Shown: piece by piece, positions 16,590 to 25,203 of the stretch
How positions within the stretch are numbered: position 1 is the first letter of the stretch
How the letters are laid out: every line of letters starts with the position of its first letter
DNA from: ZLKRG08 sp964654815
GTDB taxonomy: Bacteria > Actinomycetota > Actinomycetes > Nanopelagicales > Nanopelagicaceae
DNA: 64,000 nucleotides
Direction of reading: 5' to 3'
Assembly (NCBI GenBank): GCA_964654815.1
Contig: CAZZLH010000002.1
Location: 1-64,000 of the forward strand
Translations under genes and position numbers: made by a program
Notes under the pieces: model-generated
What the model saw: the letters and a program-made list of their open reading frames with translations, nothing else
What the model was told of the DNA's origin: nothing
Database searches by the model: none

Positions 16590-18301
16590 AACGGATATTG
16601 ATTGCCAATCGTGGTGAAATTGCGGTTCGCATCATCCGCGCCTGCCGAGACCACGGCTTGGAATCAGTTGCAGTTTATGCAGACGAGGATCGGAATTCAC
16701 TCCACGCTTCAATCGCAGATGCCGCCTACTCCCTAAAAGGTATAACCGGTGCGCAAACCTATTTAAATATAGATAAATTGTTGAAAATCGCGGAGCTCTC
16801 TGGTGCAGATGCGGTTCATCCTGGTTATGGATTTCTCTCCGAGAATGCAGATTTTGCAGAGGCGGTAATTGCCGCCGGTTTAACCTGGATTGGTCCACCA
16901 CCGGCGGCAATCCGTGCGCTCGGCGATAAGGTTTCAGCGCGCAAGATTGCAGCCAAAGTTGGTGCGCCACTTGTGGCCGGAACTAAGGATCCAGTTAGCT
17001 CCGATAAAGAGGTAATCGAATTTGCCAAAGAATATGGGCTACCAATTGCAATTAAGGCGGCACATGGCGGAGGTGGACGTGGCTTAAAGGTGGCTCGAAC
17101 CTTGGAAGAGATTCCTGAGTTATATGCCTCGGCAGTGCGCGAAGCCATCTCGGGATTTGGCCGAGGCGAATGCTTTGTTGAGCGCTATCTTGATAAACCT
17201 CGCCATGTTGAAACTCAGGTATTAGTAGATCAATTTGGCACTGCCGTGGTCATCTCAACTCGTGATTGTTCTTTGCAACGTCGCCATCAGAAGTTAGTGG
17301 AAGAGGCGCCCGCGCCCTTTCTAACCGCAGCGCAGATTGAGCAGTTATACGAATCAAGTAAAGCAATAATGAAGGAAGCTGGTTATGTAGGCGCCGGCAC
17401 TTGCGAATTCTTAGTAGGTAGCGATGGCACAATCTCTTTTCTAGAGGTTAATACCCGGCTACAAGTGGAGCATCCGGTCTCAGAAGAGGTCACCAACATC
17501 GATTTGGTGCGCCAGCAATTTCGCATCGCTGAAGGCCAGGCGCTTGGCTTTACCGATCCCGAGATAAGCGGCCACTCCATTGAATTTCGCATTAATGGTG
17601 AAGATCCGGGGCGCAATTTCTTGCCAGCGCCAGGTCAGATCACGAAGTGGGAGTTACCAACTGGCCCTGGCGTAAGAGTAGATGCAGGCTTCCGGACCGG
17701 CGATTCAATTGGTGGAAATTTTGACTCTCTCTTAGCCAAATTAATCATAACTGGCGCAACGCGTGAAGAGGCGCTTGCTCGCGCTCGTCGCGCCCTAACA
17801 GAATTTCAGATAGATGGACTAGCCACTGTGCTGCCATTTCATCGCGCCATCCTGGATGATGAGAATTTCACTAAAGATTTTAAGGTTTACACCAGCTACA
17901 TTGAAAATGAGTTCCACAATCAAATTCCACAATACCAAGCAAGTGCACCAGTGGTGCAAAGTCATGCCGCCCCTGAGCACATCATCACTGAGATCAACGG
18001 CCATCGATTCGAAGTTCTGGTTCATGTACCCGAACCCGTGCATAAACGACATAGAGCCAGAAAAGGCGCAGTAGGTGGCGCTACCTCTGATGCGTTATTG
18101 GCACCTATGCAAGGCACAGTAGTAAAAATTGCTGTGGCAGATGGAGACTCTGTTGAGAAGGGCGATCTCATCGTTGTCTTAGAGGCGATGAAGATGGAAC
18201 AGCCTCTTACTGCTCACAAATCTGGCAAAATCTCAAAATTGGTAGTCGAGATTGGTGAAACGGTCGCAAGTGGCACTTTATTGTGCGAAATCGGTGAATA
18301 A
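16586..18301 (+). CDS. accA: Acyl-CoA carboxylase alpha subunit (biotin carboxylase + BCCP)
   Basis: 571 residues. The N-terminal biotin carboxylase domain opens KRILIANRGEIAVRIIRAC, with an ATP-grasp core (AAHGGGGRGLKVA, EVNTRLQVEHPVSEEVTNID in part), and the C-terminal biotin carrier domain holds the target lysine in LEAMKMEQPL. It makes carboxybiotin for the PccB subunit upstream. I place the start at ATG 16586, overlapping the maf stop as ATGA and giving the family's standard N-terminus, rather than at codons 30 bp upstream. BirA, encoded upstream on the other strand, should biotinylate it. Confidence 0.94.
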   Translation: MKRILIANRGEIAVRIIRACRDHGLESVAVYADEDRNSLHASIADAAYSLKGITGAQTYLNIDKLLKIAELSGADAVHPGYGFLSENADFAEAVIAAGLTWIGPPPAAIRALGDKVSARKIAAKVGAPLVAGTKDPVSSDKEVIEFAKEYGLPIAIKAAHGGGGRGLKVARTLEEIPELYASAVREAISGFGRGECFVERYLDKPRHVETQVLVDQFGTAVVISTRDCSLQRRHQKLVEEAPAPFLTAAQIEQLYESSKAIMKEAGYVGAGTCEFLVGSDGTISFLEVNTRLQVEHPVSEEVTNIDLVRQQFRIAEGQALGFTDPEISGHSIEFRINGEDPGRNFLPAPGQITKWELPTGPGVRVDAGFRTGDSIGGNFDSLLAKLIITGATREEALARARRALTEFQIDGLATVLPFHRAILDDENFTKDFKVYTSYIENEFHNQIPQYQASAPVVQSHAAPEHIITEINGHRFEVLVHVPEPVHKRHRARKGAVGGATSDALLAPMQGTVVKIAVADGDSVEKGDLIVVLEAMKMEQPLTAHKSGKISKLVVEIGETVASGTLLCEIGE

Positions 18302-18316
18302 AACTAGATTAGTGCT

Positions 18317-19921
18317 GTGAATCGCGCCGAGATTGAAGAGTGGATTGCAGATGACCCAGATCCCAAAACAGCCGCACAACTGCAGAAACTGCTAGACGCA
18401 AATGATGAAGTTACGTTAAAAAAATACTTTAACGGCTTTCTGACTTTCGGCACCGCAGGGCTACGTGGACCAATCGCTCCTGGTCCATCTGGCATGAATC
18501 GCGCGGTCGTAGGGCGCACCGCCGCGGCAATTGCCCAATACATGAAAGAGCGAAACTTAAAGTCTGTAGTGATTGGTAGGGATGCTCGATATGGCTCAGA
18601 GGATTTCACCCGAGAAAGCGCTGAGATTCTAAGCGGCGCAGGTATTGAAGTAAGCGTTCTACCTCGACCATTACCAACGCCGGTTTTGGCACATGCTGTG
18701 AAGTATCTAAATGCGCAGGTGGGCATCATGGTCACTGCCAGCCATAACCCACCGATGGATAATGGCTATAAAGTTTATTTGAATGCAGAATCTGATGGCA
18801 TTAAATATCAGGGTTCGCAAATCATCTCTCCTACTGACAAGTTGATCTCTGCTGAGATAGATAAAATCAAATCTCTAAAAGCACAACCTCGCGGCACCAA
18901 CTGGATCAATTTGGATGATCAGATTTTCGAAGACTATGTCGCACGGACTGCCAAAATCGGAAAGACTCCGGGTGGCTTAAAGATTGTCTACACCGCTATG
19001 CATGGAGTAGGAACTGAAACCATAACTGCAGTATTTAATCGCGCTGGTTTCGCACCCTTAATTCTGGTCGAGGAGCAAGCTAAGCCCAACCCAGACTTTC
19101 CTACTGTGGCATTTCCTAATCCAGAAGAGCCGGGAGCGATTGATTTAAGTCTGGCCAAGGCCCGTGAAGTTAATGCGGATTTAGTCATCGCTAATGACCC
19201 AGATGCAGATCGGTGCGCTGCGGCAATTAATGACCCACGTGTTGGCTGGCGGATGTTGCGAGGCGATGAGTTAGGAATCTTATTGGGAGATTGGATCGCG
19301 CGAAAAAACCCAGGTAACTATGGCAATTCGATAGTTTCTTCCTCAGGATTGCGCAAGATAGCCAAGCATTACGGAAGAAACTTCTTTGAGACTTTGACTG
19401 GATTCAAATACCTCGCGCAGATCCCAAATTTAGCCTTCGCTTATGAAGAGGCCATTGGCTATAGCGTGGATTCAGAGTGCGTGGCAGATAAAGATGGAAT
19501 TAGCGCTGCCATGGCGCTAGCTCAACTAGCAACTGAGTTGGCTTCAAAAGGCCAGACTATCCATGATCGCTTACAAGAGATCTGGAGCTTGATTGGATTT
19601 CACGCCACTGAGCAAATCTCGATTCGAGTTGATTCCATCAATTTGATTGGTGTGGTGATGGAGCGTCTACGGAAAAATCCACCTAAAGAGATAGCAGGTT
19701 TCTCAGTAACTAAAATTGATGATCTCACTAAACCAAATGATCAACTACCAGCTACAGATGGGTTGCGAATCTGGTTGGGAGATATCAGAGTAATTGTGCG
19801 ACCTTCGGGAACTGAACCGAAATTAAAGTGTTATATCGAGGTGATCTCCCCCACCGAAGCAGAGGCGATGCAGAGACTTGCCACGTTACGTGGCCCACTG
19901 AAAGAATTACTCGTCAATTAA
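18317..19921 (+). CDS. Phosphosugar mutase (phosphomannomutase/PGM2-like)
   Basis: 534 residues of the alpha-D-phosphohexomutase family, of the longer PGM2/PmmB type. The catalytic serine is in VTASHNPPMDNGYKVY, the metal loop in NDPDADRC, the sugar loop in YEEAIGYSVD, and the phosphate loop in VRPSGTEPKLK. The start is GTG at 18317, 15 bp after accA. Related enzymes interconvert ribose or deoxyribose 1- and 5-phosphates, or mannose and glucose phosphates. With deoC immediately downstream, a phosphopentomutase role in nucleoside breakdown is attractive but inferred. Confidence 0.88.
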   Translation: MNRAEIEEWIADDPDPKTAAQLQKLLDANDEVTLKKYFNGFLTFGTAGLRGPIAPGPSGMNRAVVGRTAAAIAQYMKERNLKSVVIGRDARYGSEDFTRESAEILSGAGIEVSVLPRPLPTPVLAHAVKYLNAQVGIMVTASHNPPMDNGYKVYLNAESDGIKYQGSQIISPTDKLISAEIDKIKSLKAQPRGTNWINLDDQIFEDYVARTAKIGKTPGGLKIVYTAMHGVGTETITAVFNRAGFAPLILVEEQAKPNPDFPTVAFPNPEEPGAIDLSLAKAREVNADLVIANDPDADRCAAAINDPRVGWRMLRGDELGILLGDWIARKNPGNYGNSIVSSSGLRKIAKHYGRNFFETLTGFKYLAQIPNLAFAYEEAIGYSVDSECVADKDGISAAMALAQLATELASKGQTIHDRLQEIWSLIGFHATEQISIRVDSINLIGVVMERLRKNPPKEIAGFSVTKIDDLTKPNDQLPATDGLRIWLGDIRVIVRPSGTEPKLKCYIEVISPTEAEAMQRLATLRGPLKELLVN

Positions 19922-19944
19922 CCATCATCAATTGGGGGCGGTAA

Positions 19945-20892
19945 GTGAAGCACTTCGGACTAGTTGATGGTACCGAGACCTCTCTCAAGATCTTTCTAGG
20001 CAACCTACCGCCAGTTGATCAAGTTGGAGCGGATGCAAGAGCAGCTACGCTCGGTACACGTAGCATCAAGACCGCTAGTAAGAAATGGGCCATTGATATG
20101 GCCATCTCGATGGTGGACTTAACGACCTTAGAGGGTGCAGATACTCCAGGGAAAGTCAGAGCGCTCTGCACAAAAGCGGTGCGACCTGCACCATCAGACC
20201 CAACTGTGCCAAGTGTGGGTGCGGTCTGTGTTTACAACGATATGGTGAAGATTGCTCGTGAACATCTCGATGCAATTGGTGGCAGTGAAATTCCAGTCGC
20301 TGCAGTCTCCACCGCTTTCCCATCAGGACGCGCTTCGATGGCAGTTAAATTGCAGGATACTCAAGATGCCATCGATGCCGGGGCGACTGAGATCGATATG
20401 GTGATCGACCGCGGTGCATTTCTCTCCGGGCGAATTGGCGAAGTCTTCGATGAGATAGTCCGAATCAAAGCGGTCTGTGGCGATAAAGCCCATCTAAAGG
20501 TGATATTTGAGACAGGCGAATTAGTTACATATGACAATGTGAGAAAAGCCTCTTATCTTGCGATGTTAGCTGGTGCGGATTTCATTAAGACTTCAACCGG
20601 AAAAGTAACGCCTGCGGCAACGCCACCAGTTGTGATGGTGATGCTTGAAGCAGTCAGAGATTTCCGTGAATTAACCAATACTCAGGTTGGCGTTAAACCT
20701 GCCGGTGGCATTCGCACCACAAAGGATGCCATCAAGCAATTGGTATTGGTCAACGAAGTCGCAGGTCCAGATTGGCTATCTAACAAGTATTTTCGTCTAG
20801 GAGCGAGCGCGTTACTAAATGACCTGCTCTTGCAGAGAATGAAGCTAACTGATGGCTACTATGAGAGCCCTAACTACGTGACGATAGATTGA
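19945..20892 (+). CDS. deoC: Deoxyribose-phosphate aldolase
   Basis: 315 residues, longer than the 250-residue E. coli type because of an N-terminal extension of about 60 residues. It splits 2-deoxyribose-5-phosphate into glyceraldehyde-3-phosphate and acetaldehyde. The Schiff-base lysine is in DFIKTSTGK, the proton-relay lysine in VGVKPAGGIRT, with VSTAFPSG and EIDMVIDRGAFLSG around the substrate site. The start is GTG at 19945, preceded by GGGGGCGG as ribosome binding site. It is followed 1 bp later by an aldehyde dehydrogenase that could oxidise the acetaldehyde. Confidence 0.95.
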   Translation: MKHFGLVDGTETSLKIFLGNLPPVDQVGADARAATLGTRSIKTASKKWAIDMAISMVDLTTLEGADTPGKVRALCTKAVRPAPSDPTVPSVGAVCVYNDMVKIAREHLDAIGGSEIPVAAVSTAFPSGRASMAVKLQDTQDAIDAGATEIDMVIDRGAFLSGRIGEVFDEIVRIKAVCGDKAHLKVIFETGELVTYDNVRKASYLAMLAGADFIKTSTGKVTPAATPPVVMVMLEAVRDFRELTNTQVGVKPAGGIRTTKDAIKQLVLVNEVAGPDWLSNKYFRLGASALLNDLLLQRMKLTDGYYESPNYVTID

Positions 20893-20893
20893 T

Positions 20894-22339
20894 ATGAGCC
20901 CAGATAAATTCGAGTACTCACCAGCGCCAGAATCGCGCGCAATTGTCAACATCTCAAAGGAGTACGGCCATTTCATCAATGGCAAGATGGTAAAGGGCAA
21001 GAATCACTTTGCAACCATAAATCCCGCAACCGAAGAGTTACTCTCTCACATTGCTAATGGCGATAAGAGCGATATCGACAAAGCAGTGGCTGCGGCGCAG
21101 CACGCTTACAGCAAGGTCTGGTCAAAATTATCTGGTGCCGAACGAGGCAAATACCTCTATCGAATCGCCCGAATCTTGCAGGAGCGTGCACGTGAATTTG
21201 CCGTGCTCGAGACTCTAGATAATGGCAAGCCAATCAGAGAGACACGTGATGTTGATATTCCATTGGTTGCGGCGCATTTCTTCTATCACGCCGGATGGGC
21301 CGATAAATTAGATTACGCGGGGCTCGGAAAATCTCCAAAGGCTTATGGCGTCGTCGGGCAGATAATTCCATGGAATTTTCCGCTCTTAATGTTGGCATGG
21401 AAGATCGCACCTGCGCTAGCAGCTGGAAATACCGTGGTGTTAAAGCCTGCCGAAACCACACCACTTACCGCGCTTCTTTTCGCCCAAGTCTGCCAACAAG
21501 CTGAATTGCCGGCGGGCGTAGTTAACATCGTTACTGGTGCTGGAGATACTGGAGTTGCTCTAGTAAATCATCCAGGAATTGCCAAGATCGCTTTCACCGG
21601 ATCGACTGAAGTTGGTAAAGCAATTGCTAGGGCGATTGCAGATACCAAGAAAGTTGCCACTTTGGAATTAGGTGGCAAGGGTGCAAATATAGTTTTTGAA
21701 GATGCCGCAATTGATCAAGCAGTAGAAGGAATTGTTAATGGCATCTTCTTCAATCAAGGCCATGTCTGCTGCGCTGGATCTCGACTCTTGGTCCAAGAGA
21801 ACATCGCCGATGAGGTCGTTAGAAAATTACAGCGGAGGATGGAGCAGATCCGAGTCGGTGACCCGATGGATAAGAACACCGATCTTGGAGCCATCAACTC
21901 AAAGGCGCAGTTAGAGAAGATCAAAGAGTTGGCGGCATCCGGTAGCGCAGAGGGTGGAGAGATTTGGTCACCAGCCTGCAACCTGCCGGCTAATGGCTTC
22001 TGGTTTGCACCCACCATCTTTACAGGAGTCACACAAGCGCATCGGATCGCACGAGAAGAGATCTTTGGCCCGGTCTTATCTGTCCTGACATTTCGCACAC
22101 CGCAAGAGGCGATGGAGAAGGCGAATAACACACCATATGGACTATCGGCAGGGGTTTGGAGTGAGAAGGGCTCCAAAGTTCTCTGGGCCGCTTCACAACT
22201 TCGTGCAGGAGTAATTTGGGCCAACACCTTTAATAAGTTTGATCCCACCTCACCATTTGGTGGCTACAAAGAATCTGGCTGGGGTCGCGAAGGTGGTCGC
22301 CATGGCCTTGCTAGTTATTTAAAGGGGCAGGTGAAGTAA
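20894..22339 (+). CDS. NAD-dependent aldehyde dehydrogenase
   Basis: 481 residues, full length for the ALDH superfamily. The NAD site has IIPWNFPLLMLAWK and FTGSTEVGK, the general-base glutamate is in LELGGKGANIVFED, and the catalytic cysteine in NQGHVCCAGSR. The C-terminus has FDPTSPFGGYKESGWGREGG. It starts 1 bp after deoC and is directly followed by a shortened ALDH homologue. The likely substrate is the acetaldehyde released by DeoC, an inference from position. Confidence 0.93.
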   Translation: MSPDKFEYSPAPESRAIVNISKEYGHFINGKMVKGKNHFATINPATEELLSHIANGDKSDIDKAVAAAQHAYSKVWSKLSGAERGKYLYRIARILQERAREFAVLETLDNGKPIRETRDVDIPLVAAHFFYHAGWADKLDYAGLGKSPKAYGVVGQIIPWNFPLLMLAWKIAPALAAGNTVVLKPAETTPLTALLFAQVCQQAELPAGVVNIVTGAGDTGVALVNHPGIAKIAFTGSTEVGKAIARAIADTKKVATLELGGKGANIVFEDAAIDQAVEGIVNGIFFNQGHVCCAGSRLLVQENIADEVVRKLQRRMEQIRVGDPMDKNTDLGAINSKAQLEKIKELAASGSAEGGEIWSPACNLPANGFWFAPTIFTGVTQAHRIAREEIFGPVLSVLTFRTPQEAMEKANNTPYGLSAGVWSEKGSKVLWAASQLRAGVIWANTFNKFDPTSPFGGYKESGWGREGGRHGLASYLKGQVK

Positions 22340-23152
22340 ATGTCCCGCATAGATGTGAAGAAAACTTATAAGTTGTTTATAAATGGCGCATTTCCAAGAT
22401 CTGAATCCGGCCGCGTCTACGAAGTAAAGAACGCCAAGGGAGAGTTTTTGGCTAATCCCGCGTTGGCTTCAAGGAAAGATCTTCGAGATGCAGTGGTTGC
22501 GGCTAGAGCAAGTTTTGCTGGATGGAATAAGTCCACTGCATATCTAAGGGGACAGATTCTCTACCGATTCGCAGAGATGCTAGAGGGGCGTAGAGCGCAA
22601 TTCGAACTGGAGTTAAAAGCTACTGGTGATAAGAGCAAAATCTCTGATGCAATAGATTTAATAGTTTGGTACGCCGGCTGGAGCGATAAGTTGGCGAGCC
22701 TTAATGGAGTCACCAATCCAGTTGCGGGGCCGTTTTATAACTTCTCCACACCTGAAGCTTTAGGTGTGGTTGGAGTTATTTCCAAGCCAAACTTTTTAGA
22801 GTTCGTTGATTCGTTGATGGCCGTAATTACCAGCGGTAATTCCACAATAATTGTTGCGCCTGATGCCTTAGCAATTCCGGCAATGAGCTTTGCCGAGGTC
22901 CTTGCGACAAGTGATCTACCCGCTGGCGTAGTTAATATACTTACTGGAAAATCAGCGGAACTTGCGCCTTGGATGGCATCACATATGGATATCGATGGTA
23001 TCGATCTGACAGGCATAAAGAAGATTGGTGAGTTGAAAGTTGCGGCAGCAGAGAATCTAAAACGAGTTCATTCCTTTACCTCTATCAAAGATCCGGCTCG
23101 GATCTTGGCCTTCATGGAGATCAAGACGGTCTGGCATACAGTCGGAATTTAG
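22340..23152 (+). CDS. Half-length aldehyde-dehydrogenase-like protein
   Basis: 270 residues, alignable by eye only to the N-terminal NAD-binding half of ALDH: YKLFINGAF, an RGQILYRFAEMLEGRR helix, GVVGVISKPNFLEF in place of GxIxPWNFP, and LPAGVVNILTG. The FTGS loop is replaced by DLTG, and the catalytic glutamate and cysteine regions are absent. The frame is open and begins right at the stop of the complete ALDH, with ordinary neighbours, so this looks like a maintained short paralogue and not decay. It could be a structural partner of the full ALDH. It is unlikely to be an ALDH on its own. Confidence 0.75.
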   Translation: MSRIDVKKTYKLFINGAFPRSESGRVYEVKNAKGEFLANPALASRKDLRDAVVAARASFAGWNKSTAYLRGQILYRFAEMLEGRRAQFELELKATGDKSKISDAIDLIVWYAGWSDKLASLNGVTNPVAGPFYNFSTPEALGVVGVISKPNFLEFVDSLMAVITSGNSTIIVAPDALAIPAMSFAEVLATSDLPAGVVNILTGKSAELAPWMASHMDIDGIDLTGIKKIGELKVAAAENLKRVHSFTSIKDPARILAFMEIKTVWHTVGI

Positions 23153-23159
23153 CCTTTAG

Positions 23160-24209
23160 TTAGACGACTACTTCCACTTTCTCATAACCACGCAGCACAA
23201 AGGTAGGGCGCCTAACAGGTTCGCTTGCTAAACGCATGTTGGGTAGCGCTTTGATGAATTTAGGTAGCGCAATTCCCATCTCAAGGCGCGCTAGCGGAGC
23301 TCCGATGCAGAAATGTATGCCGGCGCCGAAACCAATGTGTGGGTTGGGCTCACGCGTAATATCCATTTGATCTGCCGCTTTAAATTGGGTTTCGTCGCGA
23401 TTTGCCGAGCCGAGCAGCGCCGCAATCTTCTGCCCCTTCTTTACCGCTACCCCACCAACTTCCGTATCTGCTGTAGCAGTTCGTTCAAAGAGGTGAAGTG
23501 GTGCATCGAAACGTAAAAACTCCTCAATAGCTTGGGCAGCTAATCCATCCGGATTATCAAGAAGTAATTGAAGTTGTGCCTGCCTTTGCAATAGCGCCAC
23601 CATGCCATTTCCAAAACCATTGACGCTTGCCTCATGGCCAGCATTTAGCAAGAGCACGCAGGTTGCGATCAGCTCGTGCATATTCAACTTCTCACCCGCA
23701 TCCTCAACTTTTACTAAATCCGAAATCAGGTCAGTACCGGGGTTTGATTTGCGTGCTTCGGCTAGATTTCTAACATAATCTGCGAACTCACTTGCCGCCA
23801 ATTTGGCATTAGATTTGGCGGTCTCAGTCGGATTGACCTCGTACATCTTCACNNNNNNNNNNNNNNNNNNNNNNNNNNNNNNNNNNNNNNNNNNNNNNNN
23901 NNNNNNNNNNNNNNNNNNNNNNNNNNNNNNNNNNNNNNNNNNNNNNNNNNNNCGTGTGTGCTTAGGTGGTTCGGAATCAAGTATGGAATCTGAATGCAGC
24001 CAATTAAAAGTCTCCCACTCTGACTCAGGAAGCTTTGCTTTGAAGATACGACCTAAAGACTTATTGCGTAAGACCGCATTTGCATCTTCATAACGACTAG
24101 CCAAAAACATCTCTGCTGATTCATGCCAAACCGGTTTTCCAATCGCACGCAATTTGGCCAATTCAGGATATGGATTAGCGATGAAATCTTGGTCATTGAA
24201 GTTGATCAA
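23160..24209 (-). CDS. Cytochrome P450, interrupted by assembly gap
   Basis: A bacterial soluble P450. The heme-binding loop is GFGAGIHFCIGAPLAR, the I-helix oxygen-binding motif LLNAGHEAS, and the ExxR motif lies in EEFLRFDAP. Near the N-terminus come ANPYPELAKLR and DSEPPKHT. The 100 N at 23853-23952 remove the region after PPKHT; about twice that amount is expected from family length. I choose TTG at 24209, with GGAG six bases upstream; a TTG at 24221 is also open. The start lies inside the end of add, so translation is coupled to the nucleoside operon. Substrate unknown; redox partners are not in the window. Confidence 0.85.
   Translation of the reverse strand: MINFNDQDFIANPYPELAKLRAIGKPVWHESAEMFLASRYEDANAVLRNKSLGRIFKAKLPESEWETFNWLHSDSILDSEPPKHTXXXXXXXXXXXXXXXXXXXXXXXXXXXXXXXXXXVKMYEVNPTETAKSNAKLAASEFADYVRNLAEARKSNPGTDLISDLVKVEDAGEKLNMHELIATCVLLLNAGHEASVNGFGNGMVALLQRQAQLQLLLDNPDGLAAQAIEEFLRFDAPLHLFERTATADTEVGGVAVKKGQKIAALLGSANRDETQFKAADQMDITREPNPHIGFGAGIHFCIGAPLARLEMGIALPKFIKALPNMRLASEPVRRPTFVLRGYEKVEVVV
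23853..23952. other. Assembly gap (100 N) inside the P450 gene
   Basis: Exactly 100 N. The flanks are not identical. Comparing the P450 on either side (PPKHT on one side, KMYEVNPTETAKSN on the other) with usual P450 spacing suggests well over 100 bp is missing, so the length is nominal. Confidence 0.95.
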
Positions 24210-25203
24210 ATGCCGCTCCAATCTTCGCTAAATATGGCGCCTTATCCTCAATGAATGCTGCGCCCATGGCATTTAACGTGACTTTCTTGAATTCCGCAAC
24301 TCCCCAACCAAAGGCAGCCGTTAATTGAGCGAATTCCTTGCTGGCAGAGGTTCGGCTCATCAATCGATTATCGGTATTAACCCCTAGATTAAAGCCGAGT
24401 TCCAAAAGCTTATTTATGGGGTGCGCTGAATATGAGTTGGCAATTCCAGTTTGCAGATTTGAAGTGGGTGCTATCTCTAAATGGATCTGCTCTTCTAAGA
24501 CTTGTTTTGCGATTCTGCCATTTGGTAGATCTTGCACAATCGTCACGCCGTGGCCAAGTCGATTTGCCCGGCAGTTATTGATCGCTAAATCGATTGAATC
24601 TGGACCCGCTGCCTCTCCAGCATGAATCGTGTATGGCATCTGCTCACTTTGCAGGTACTCGAAGGTATCTAATTGCAAAGTTGGGGGGAAACCATTTTCT
24701 GGGCCAGCGATATCAAAACCAACAATCCCTTTATCGCGATATTTCACTGCCAACTCTGCTACCGCTTGTGATTGATTCGCATTTCTCATGCCACAAAGGA
24801 TGGCATTCACTCTTAATCCGCATTTGAGTTCGCCTTGGCGATAACCCTCAAGCATCGCAGTTACCACTTCCTCCAGATTTAACCCTTCTTTGGTGAAGTG
24901 TTCAGGCGCCACTCTAACCTCTGCATAGATCACGCCATCATCCGCCAAATCAATAACACATTCTTTAGCAACGCGAATCAAGTCCTCGGTGCGCTGCATC
25001 ACCGCTATGGTGTGATCAAAGGTTTCTAAATATCTTTCTAATGAGCCTGAGCTACAGGCTTGTTCAAACCAATGCGCTAACTCGAGCGCATTAGTGGTAG
25101 GTAATTTTTGATAGCCAATTTCATCTGCTATCTCAATAATGGTCTCTGGCCTCAATCCACCATCTAGATGATCATGGAGTAAGACCTTTGGAAAATTAAT
25201 CAA
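24193..25203 (-). CDS. add: Adenosine deaminase
   Basis: 336 residues. Deaminates adenosine and deoxyadenosine to inosine forms. Metal and catalytic motifs: LHDHLDGGLRPETI near the N-terminus, TIHAGEAAGPDSI with the zinc histidine and glutamate neighbourhood, GHGVTIVQD, and LGVNTDNRLMS. The start is TTG at 25203, overlapping the deoA TGA, so the two are coupled. The HDHLDG form is usual in actinobacterial enzymes. The gene ends inside the P450 start. Confidence 0.94.
   Translation of the reverse strand: MINFPKVLLHDHLDGGLRPETIIEIADEIGYQKLPTTNALELAHWFEQACSSGSLERYLETFDHTIAVMQRTEDLIRVAKECVIDLADDGVIYAEVRVAPEHFTKEGLNLEEVVTAMLEGYRQGELKCGLRVNAILCGMRNANQSQAVAELAVKYRDKGIVGFDIAGPENGFPPTLQLDTFEYLQSEQMPYTIHAGEAAGPDSIDLAINNCRANRLGHGVTIVQDLPNGRIAKQVLEEQIHLEIAPTSNLQTGIANSYSAHPINKLLELGFNLGVNTDNRLMSRTSASKEFAQLTAAFGWGVAEFKKVTLNAMGAAFIEDKAPYLAKIGAAFDQLQ

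Noticed and set aside
23160..24209. P450 as a pseudogene because of its short length
   Set aside because: The missing part coincides with the run of N; all motifs on either side are intact.
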